Below are positions 7,247 through 12,796 of a DNA stretch of 15,032 nt, in pieces; position 1 is the stretch's first letter; every line of letters begins with the position of its first letter. The position numbers and the translations under genes were made by a program. The notes beneath the pieces are model-generated. The model did not search any database. It was not told the DNA's origin and worked only from the letters and a program-made list of their open reading frames with translations. Origin of the DNA: an uncultured Collinsella sp. (GTDB lineage: Bacteria; Actinomycetota; Coriobacteriia; Coriobacteriales; Coriobacteriaceae); contig CAAENW010000029.1 of assembly GCA_900757265.1 (NCBI GenBank), forward strand, positions 1 to 15,032. Reading direction: 5' to 3'.

Positions 7247-7864
7247 ATGTATCCGGGCTATGAGTGCAACAACTATCCCATAAGCATTACGGATGAGGAT
7301 GGTCCGTTCCTTATCATGGAGGCGGAGCTGTCTGGTGACGTCGAGCTCAATGATGAGTTTAAGAAAGACGCCAGCTATAGATATTCGTGTGCGACTGTTT
7401 CTGCGGCGATTAATCTTTGCAGGTCGATGACGGACGGCGATGCCGATCCCTGGTATGAAAGCTGGGAGAAGGCAGCTGAGCGTTATCCGCTCGAGAAATG
7501 CGAGGAAGCGACAACGCTGTATTGGATTGAGCCGACCGATCCGCACAAGGCGCTGTGCGCCTTCCATCCCCATCCCGATCTTGAGCAGTATGTGGCTGAG
7601 ACAATTGAGGCTGTTGACACCTATCTGTTGGAGTGCGAGTACTGTCCCTTTACGGTCAGCCACTTAGATCTAAAGGACGTTGACGTCCTGCTCAGCGCTG
7701 CTTGGGGATTGGCTCGAGTTCTCAAAGATATTTGGGGAACTTGCGACCCTGATGTTATGGAAAAGATTGAAGATGCTACGTACAGTGCGTATATAACGGT
7801 TAGGGACCTGATCGCGGGCGAAGAGGCGGCCAAAGCCAGTTCGAAGTCTGTTGAGGATCTCTAG
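7247..7864 (+). CDS. D: acidic soluble hypothetical protein, 205 aa
   Basis: The start is ATG 7247, with GGAG at 7238-7241. The open frame extends upstream to 7106, but those residues are an out-of-frame reading of the hairpin repeat and B3 remnant, so they are excluded. The protein is strongly acidic, soluble and rich in aromatic residues and Cys (for example CEYCPF and SYRYSCATV), with predicted helices in the second half (DVDVLLSAAWGLARVLKDIW). There is no membrane segment, signal peptide or recognisable catalytic motif. It occupies the place after a B-gene end where the other two modules have a membrane protein C, so it may be a module-associated cargo gene. It converges on E across a strong stem-loop. 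Family not recognised. Confidence 0.8.
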   Translation: MYPGYECNNYPISITDEDGPFLIMEAELSGDVELNDEFKKDASYRYSCATVSAAINLCRSMTDGDADPWYESWEKAAERYPLEKCEEATTLYWIEPTDPHKALCAFHPHPDLEQYVAETIEAVDTYLLECEYCPFTVSHLDLKDVDVLLSAAWGLARVLKDIWGTCDPDVMEKIEDATYSAYITVRDLIAGEEAAKASSKSVEDL

Positions 7865-7890
7865 CTGCTGCGCTGAACGGCGTGCCTGAT

Positions 7891-7926
7891 CGGCAGACTG
7901 TCGGCAAAAGTCCGGACAGTCTGCCG
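7891..7926. terminator. Stem-loop between convergent genes D and E
   Basis: CGGCAGACTGTC (7891-7902) and GACAGTCTGCCG (7915-7926) form a perfect 12-bp stem with a 12-base loop. It lies between the D stop (7864) and the E stop (7937), so it is likely a bidirectional terminator. It lacks a clear T-run on either strand. Confidence 0.6.
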
Positions 7927-7936
7927 GCCTCGGTCG

Positions 7937-9580
7937 CTACATCGTTCCCTTGCTCGCAGCGTAATGTTCCGCCTGCTTAAGGGCGTCCTCGTAGGCGCGC
8001 TGCTTTGCTTCGTACTCTAGCGCGTAGCGCTCCTGCTCCGCTCGCCCGGGAACAGGCACGGTCATGCTTCGCAGGTCCATTGGGGCAAGTTGCACAAGCG
8101 CGTCTCCGTGCGAGGTGTCCGCCAGTTTCTTCTGCCCCTCATCGGACGACAGGTATGCCAGGACAAACTGGGCAAGCAGCTCGTCCTCAAAGGTAGCGCA
8201 GAACATGGCGTCGCAGGGGACAATGCTCTCAAACAAAAGACCGCGCTCCACGGGGCGCTCAGAACCGACAGAAAAGTGGCCTGGCGTGATGAGGGCAAGC
8301 TTGAATGGAGGCCCGACGCGTGATATGAGAAGGCTCGCCTCGCGGGCGTCGATCGGTTTGGCCTTCCGAAAATCTTCGTAGTCTACACGGCTTACATCGT
8401 AGATATCTGTATCGGGGACACGCTCAAGTACATCTTCTGCGGCAATGATTGCGCCATCATGAAGATGCTTTAGCGACAGGTAGTAGCAGTCGTGCTGTTG
8501 GTAACTGTCTGTCGGATCTGATTCGGGCAGTTTGGTTACAACGCTGCGGGCGGTGCCGCGGTAGATTGGTGCTAGCGACCCAAGGGGGATGAACATTCTC
8601 TCGTCGAACGATCCGCTCTTTGTATTGGGTAATAGGGGATAGATGCCGTTGCCCTGATCCTCGAGCCGATGCCAATAGACTGGATTCTTTTGATCGCCGT
8701 AGGCTCGGTCGACGGAATCGAGGAGCTGGTGCAGAATCTCATCGGTCATTTGCTTGTCGTCAAAGCTCCTGCCGTCAAAAAGGAAATACGGATCATTGGG
8801 CTCGCCGTCGCCAATAAAGAGCAGCGCGCGACCCTCGGCCTTTTTGGCAATGGTGTTGGGAAGAAGCACAATGCTCTTTAGCAGGCCGAGGTCACAAAGA
8901 AGGCGACGTCCATCTACGGCTCGCGCCAGATTGAACAGACGGTCCGAAATCTGAATGACGGCCGTGGCATGGGACTGAGAGCAGGCAATGGATGCCGCAA
9001 GAAAGATGTAGTACCACTCAGTGACCGAAAGCAGATCGGGGATGCCTGCGCTGCGTTGCAGCTGCTTCGAGCGCGTTCTGAGGAAATCCAGGACTCGCGC
9101 ATTTGCCGCATCGATAGATGCCGGGAATTGGGATAGCGGTCGTAGCTCGGGGGGCCTGCAGTAAATGAGTGCTGATTCGTACGTGTGAGAGGCTGCGTCC
9201 TGCTCGTAGTCGTATAAAAAGATATTCTCCTCGATGGCAGTAAACGTCGACGTCGGGACTTTGACTCGGTTTTTGCAAACGCAAGCGGGCACATAATCCC
9301 ATTCGTCGGTTGCTTCGTTGTAAACGCGGTCCTCAAACTCAAACGAGGCGGCCGAAGGTCGCTTGAGGTCAATCCCCAAAACAGACCACGAGGGGCCATC
9401 GACGTGCTCGCTCGAAAACTCAAAATCGCGACAGCACAGTTCAATGAGCCTTTTCGTTCTCGACGAAGGCTGATATTTCTCGACCATATGAGACACAAGA
9501 TCCGATAGATATCGGCTCATATATGGCTTGAGATCTTCGTTTAAGCGAAGAGTTGCAAATTCTGCTTTAGTTTTGAGCAT
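7937..9580 (-). CDS. E: degenerate HsdM-like / HsdS-like fusion protein
   Basis: 547 residues. The start is ATG 9580 because GGAGGTG lies 3-4 bases upstream on the minus strand; the frame extends to an ATG at 9640 without a comparable site. Residues 185-275 resemble the later part of type I N6-adenine methyltransferases: a helix (WYYIFLAASIAC), a strand (ATAVIQISDRLF), GLLKSIVLLPNTI, then RALLFIGDGEPND and FLFDGRSF. No NPPY/NPPF catalytic motif and no DPACGSG-type SAM motif is visible, so methylation activity is unlikely. Residues 330-520 look like one HsdS target recognition domain, with IPLGSLAPIYRG at its start and AYLSSDEGQKKL, then APMDLRSMTVPVPGRAEQERY, near its end. A helical tail (about 517-545) matches the HsdS spacer helix. 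No restriction subunit is present in the window. It may be a DNA-recognition protein derived from restriction-modification parts. Annotation pipelines could label it N-6 DNA methylase or restriction subunit S. Confidence 0.75.
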   Translation of the reverse strand: MLKTKAEFATLRLNEDLKPYMSRYLSDLVSHMVEKYQPSSRTKRLIELCCRDFEFSSEHVDGPSWSVLGIDLKRPSAASFEFEDRVYNEATDEWDYVPACVCKNRVKVPTSTFTAIEENIFLYDYEQDAASHTYESALIYCRPPELRPLSQFPASIDAANARVLDFLRTRSKQLQRSAGIPDLLSVTEWYYIFLAASIACSQSHATAVIQISDRLFNLARAVDGRRLLCDLGLLKSIVLLPNTIAKKAEGRALLFIGDGEPNDPYFLFDGRSFDDKQMTDEILHQLLDSVDRAYGDQKNPVYWHRLEDQGNGIYPLLPNTKSGSFDERMFIPLGSLAPIYRGTARSVVTKLPESDPTDSYQQHDCYYLSLKHLHDGAIIAAEDVLERVPDTDIYDVSRVDYEDFRKAKPIDAREASLLISRVGPPFKLALITPGHFSVGSERPVERGLLFESIVPCDAMFCATFEDELLAQFVLAYLSSDEGQKKLADTSHGDALVQLAPMDLRSMTVPVPGRAEQERYALEYEAKQRAYEDALKQAEHYAASKGTM

Positions 9581-9848
9581 GCGCACCTCCTGCATATTCC
9601 CTATATTGCGCGGTTCGCTGACTGGCCCGTCGCGGCTCAATTGCCTTCAGTCTACAAGAAGAGCAGTTGCGGCGTTTTTCAGGCGGGGCACTCAAATGAA
9701 AAAGAAAAAATCGAATGGTGCGTATGAGGCCGTACGCATTGGGTAATATTTCGCTAGATACTAACACTAAGAGATTTGCATATCTCCTAGTTGTATCAAG
9801 CTACAGTGGATAAACCAACTAGTTGTTTCAGCAACGAAAGGACAGCTA
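9581..9848. promoter_or_regulatory. E/F divergent intergenic region with several palindromes
   Basis: This is the longest gene-free stretch (268 bases). TGCGTA (9719-9724) and TACGCA (9733-9738) form an inverted repeat. GAGATTTGCATATCTC (9771-9786) is a 16-base palindrome broken by one mirrored mismatch pair. CTAGTTG (9787-9793) pairs with CAACTAG (9816-9822), which is part of the perfect 10-base palindrome CAACTAGTTG (9816-9825). CTAGTTG therefore appears twice directly, 32 bases apart, just upstream of F. These resemble operators controlling the F operon. No confident -35/-10 pair could be assigned. A 16-codon Lys-rich frame at 9697 is not considered a gene. Confidence 0.45.
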
Positions 9849-10586
9849 ATGAACGGATACGACACGTATAGGATCGAGCCAGACGCTCTCAAGAAGCCAA
9901 CAACAGTGAATATTTTAGGCATGATTCTGCAAACCCTCTTTGCGGTTGTGCTGTACGTTGTCGCCGTCGACATGATGTGCTTGCTGACGACGTGGCTCGG
10001 CGGCTTTATGTTCGAGATTGGCGAGGGCAACACGGTGATTCCGCTCCATTCGTGGCGCCTGGTGGCGTTTAGGGCGTACTGGGTTGTGCTGGGCGTGGCG
10101 GTCGTTGCGGCGCTTGCCCACAAATGGATTGTGCTGTTAACGGGAGAGCGCGAATCCGACATGCGCGAGCTGCTCGGTGCAATTGAGGGCGCGGGCGCAT
10201 TTGCATCCGTCGTCTGCGCGATCGTCTGTTTGCTGGGCTGTGCCGCCGCATTTGATTGGTGGGCTGGCGTTACCGGAAAGATGGCTTCGGATTCCCGCGC
10301 CAATGATTATCTGCTTTGGGCTGTTGTCTTAACAGTCGGAACGATTGTCGAGTGGCGAATTGTCGAAGGAGTTCTCAAGGCTTTATTCCCTCATGAGTGC
10401 TTGTTCCACGGGCTTCGCTTTGCATCTGCCTGCGTGGTTACTCCTCTGCTCGCGCTTGTGCCCACAGCGCTGGTCATCGTCGTGTGCGCGGTGGTGGTAG
10501 GCCTTTTTGCCGGGATTGTGTTCGCATCGCTTGCGATTCCCGTGGTTATCACGGTTATTGGCATTGCCATCGCTATGAGTCGCTAA
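9849..10586 (+). CDS. F: polytopic membrane protein, C-like architecture
   Basis: 245 residues, ATG 9849 with GAAAGGA about 6 bases upstream. Hydrophobic segments lie at about 20-48, 71-97, 115-137, 153-175 and a long C-terminal stretch of 191-243 that ends almost at the stop. The order of segments, the polar loops and the two-pass hydrophobic tail closely resemble C1 and C2, but I find no convincing shared sequence blocks, so homology is only suggested. There is no transporter or enzyme motif. It is the first gene of a plus-strand operon (F, G, H, I) with gaps of 44, 42 and 129 bases. It may anchor the H/I ATPases to the membrane or act as an effector (inference). Confidence 0.85.
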   Translation: MNGYDTYRIEPDALKKPTTVNILGMILQTLFAVVLYVVAVDMMCLLTTWLGGFMFEIGEGNTVIPLHSWRLVAFRAYWVVLGVAVVAALAHKWIVLLTGERESDMRELLGAIEGAGAFASVVCAIVCLLGCAAAFDWWAGVTGKMASDSRANDYLLWAVVLTVGTIVEWRIVEGVLKALFPHECLFHGLRFASACVVTPLLALVPTALVIVVCAVVVGLFAGIVFASLAIPVVITVIGIAIAMSR

Positions 10587-10630
10587 CCCACAACGCAATC
10601 CAAATATCTCGCATAAAGAAAGGAACGACC

Positions 10631-10837
10631 ATGTCGGTATTCTCTAACGCTCAAAAGCTTCTGCTGCTTGCCGTACTTACCGCTCTTATGGCTGGTGCCC
10701 TGATGTACGAAGTGTTGCATCCCACACTGTTTCCGCTGCTCAAGCAGGGCATTTTGCAGCTGCTCTACCACATTCCGGTCTTTACCCAGCCGGGCAACGT
10801 GATCTATCTGGAGTCGGCGACATCGCTGGCACTGTAG
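10631..10837 (+). CDS. G: 68-aa small membrane protein
   Basis: The start is ATG 10631 with AAAGGA about 7 bases upstream, 44 bases after F. The protein has one clear hydrophobic segment (about 8-27, LLLLAVLTALMAGALMY) and a second, weaker, possibly amphipathic one (about 33-50). No family is recognised and no lipobox is seen. The frame is supported by a good ribosome binding site, its place within a tight operon and membrane-protein-like composition. It may be a partner of F. A small GGGC/GCCC hairpin (10846-10856) follows its stop, before H. Confidence 0.7.
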   Translation: MSVFSNAQKLLLLAVLTALMAGALMYEVLHPTLFPLLKQGILQLLYHIPVFTQPGNVIYLESATSLAL

Positions 10838-10879
10838 TGGTTTAAGGGCTCGGCCCACATCGAAGGAAAGAAAACCAAT

Positions 10880-12667
10880 ATGGAAAGGAAGGCGCCCATG
10901 ACTCAGAAGCAGTATCGAAACATCGATCGCTACCAGGACTTGCTCAATCGAATTGCGCCTACGCGTCTGGTGGAGCAGACGCGTCAGAGTGTTATTGGCC
11001 ACGAAGGAAGCTTGGAGGCCTTTGTGACGGCGCTGAGCTTTGAGGTCAACCGCTGCGTGATGTTGGCACGCGGCGCCGACCCGCGCGACGTTCTTTCGCC
11101 CGCTGCCATTTTGGTGATGGGTTCCACCGGCACGGGAAAAACCCACACCATCAAGGCCGTGGCAGATGCCGCGGGGCTCAAACTGTTCGTGTTCGATGTC
11201 TCCACCATGACGGGCGAGGGCTGGCGCGGTGCCAGCATGAGCAACTGCCTGTCGCAGGTCGCGGACTATCAGGCTGCCAATCCCGGCGAAATTTGCTTGG
11301 TGCTCTTTGACGAGTTTGACAAGGCGGTTCGTGCCGAGCCCGATGGGGGCGAAGTTGCATCGAGCTTTAGTCCATCGCAGTCGTTCCTTAAGCTCTTGGA
11401 AGGCGGGGAGATGCCGTTTGAATGTGATACCTCCAAGAGTGCGGCTATTAAGACGCTCAACCTCGATCAGGTTGTTTGCATTTTGGGCGGCGCCTTTATG
11501 GGCTTGGATGCTCTGGTGCGCAAGCGCCTGAGTGACAAGTCTGGCACCACGGTCGGCTTCGGATCCTCGTATGCCGCCGTGCGCACCGCCGCAAAATCGG
11601 CAAACGAGCTGCGAGACAGTGCGACCATCGAGGATGTTGAGACTTGGGGTATTATGTCCGAGCTGTGCGGGCGCATTGGCTCGGTGATTAACTTTAACGC
11701 CTTGAGCGTGGACGATCTGGTCCAGATTGCGTATGAACAGTACCTGCCCAAGTACAACAACATGATGGGAAATGGCGCCAAGATGGAGCTGATGGCAGAT
11801 GCTGCTCGCCTTGCGGCGAAGCGCGCGGTTAAGGAAGGTGCCGGCGCGCGCGGCATGCTCCGTCAGCTGCGTCCCCTTATGATGTACGCCTGGAGGGACA
11901 TGCGGGAAGATACCTATATTTCCCGTGCGACCTTGGTCGTGAGCGACGGGGAACTTGCGGTTGCGTACGAGCGCTCTCATGAGCCGCGGGGCTTTTTGCA
12001 GGAAGAGATGGGGGAGAATTCGCCCTTTCTGAACGGGAGGGAGATTGAAGCCCTGACGCTGGTGAACAACTGGATGGAGCATGAGGACGAGGACGAGCAT
12101 AAGCCGTATCAGCCTGAGTTTGCTTGGCTGGCGGATTTGGTGGACGGCTCGGCGCTCGACAAGATCGTGCAGGGCGGCAAGGCATTCGATCTTGCTGGGG
12201 TGTTGTTGCGCGGCGTTCCGTTTGATGGGCCGGAGCGCATTGCCGCCCACGAGCTGCTTAAGGCGTGCGCCTGCTACAACGACGTGCTCTATGCCGATCA
12301 GGACAAGTATCGCAACCTTGCCCAGGTGCTTATGCTCACCAAATTGGTGTACAAAAAATCGCCCGATTGCTTGCTGAGCCCGCTCGATGTGGTTATGAAC
12401 GGCACGACTACGGGCAACGGTTTTCAGGGTCTTGGCGAGTGGGTTGATGCCGTGAGCAGGTCCGAAAAGCCTTCGTTGGAAAAGTGGCAGTACCTGGCGG
12501 CCGGGGAGGCCCTGCGGATTTACGACCACTTTAGCAAGCGTCCCGACCAGGTAAAGGAGCTTGCCGCCGATGTGTCCCCGATGCGTGTCGCCCTCGCGGT
12601 GATCGACGCTGAGGAGCGCGAGGCGTTGGAATGCGATCTTGAGAAGCTGCTCGCTTCGTGCGAGTAG
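10880..12667 (+). CDS. H: ClpX-like AAA+ unfoldase with long C-terminal extension
   Basis: 595 residues from ATG 10880 (AAGGAAAG at 10863-10870). An in-frame ATG at 10898 has its own site (GGAAAGGAAGG) and is equally plausible. Residues 35-355 follow ClpX: Walker A GSTGTGKT (81-88), FDVSTMTGEGWRG (105-117, with GWRG at the GYVG pore-loop position), Walker B LVLFDEFDK (140-148), KLLEGG (171-176), GGAFMGLD (203-210), CGR (263-265, arginine finger), then a small domain ending GARGMLRQL with sensor-2 Arg324. The ClpX N-terminal zinc domain is absent. VGF (225-227) lies where ClpX has its IGF ClpP-docking tripeptide. Residues of about 360-595 are an extra acidic, helical domain of unknown type; ordinary ClpX ends shortly after sensor 2. 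It probably unfolds or remodels proteins using ATP. It lies between G and helicase-like I in one operon, so it is a dedicated paralogue rather than the housekeeping clpX. Confidence 0.9.
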   Translation: MERKAPMTQKQYRNIDRYQDLLNRIAPTRLVEQTRQSVIGHEGSLEAFVTALSFEVNRCVMLARGADPRDVLSPAAILVMGSTGTGKTHTIKAVADAAGLKLFVFDVSTMTGEGWRGASMSNCLSQVADYQAANPGEICLVLFDEFDKAVRAEPDGGEVASSFSPSQSFLKLLEGGEMPFECDTSKSAAIKTLNLDQVVCILGGAFMGLDALVRKRLSDKSGTTVGFGSSYAAVRTAAKSANELRDSATIEDVETWGIMSELCGRIGSVINFNALSVDDLVQIAYEQYLPKYNNMMGNGAKMELMADAARLAAKRAVKEGAGARGMLRQLRPLMMYAWRDMREDTYISRATLVVSDGELAVAYERSHEPRGFLQEEMGENSPFLNGREIEALTLVNNWMEHEDEDEHKPYQPEFAWLADLVDGSALDKIVQGGKAFDLAGVLLRGVPFDGPERIAAHELLKACACYNDVLYADQDKYRNLAQVLMLTKLVYKKSPDCLLSPLDVVMNGTTTGNGFQGLGEWVDAVSRSEKPSLEKWQYLAAGEALRIYDHFSKRPDQVKELAADVSPMRVALAVIDAEEREALECDLEKLLASCE

Positions 12668-12796
12668 TCGCCGACTGCTTCTCTTTCCTTTCTTTTCTCA
12701 AGCGGCATAGATGCCATCGCTCAGCCGCCCTGCGTGAGTTTTTGTCCGCACGGGATGGTATTCAACACATGCAACAACTAAATCGGAGGTTTGACC

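Noticed and set aside
9697..9747. 16-codon frame MKKKKSNGAYEAVRIG
   Set aside because: Too short, no clear ribosome binding site, and it overlaps the TGCGTA/TACGCA palindrome.
10583..12529. 648-codon open frame on the minus strand
   Set aside because: It lies antisense to the ClpX-like gene, whose frame carries all AAA+ motifs. The antisense protein is rich in His, Arg and Gln with no domain, as expected for a shadow of GC-biased codons.
12702..12728. Possible terminator between H and I
   Set aside because: Only short competing stems (GCGGC/GCCGC, GGCAT/ATGCC) and no T-run; too weak to separate H from I.
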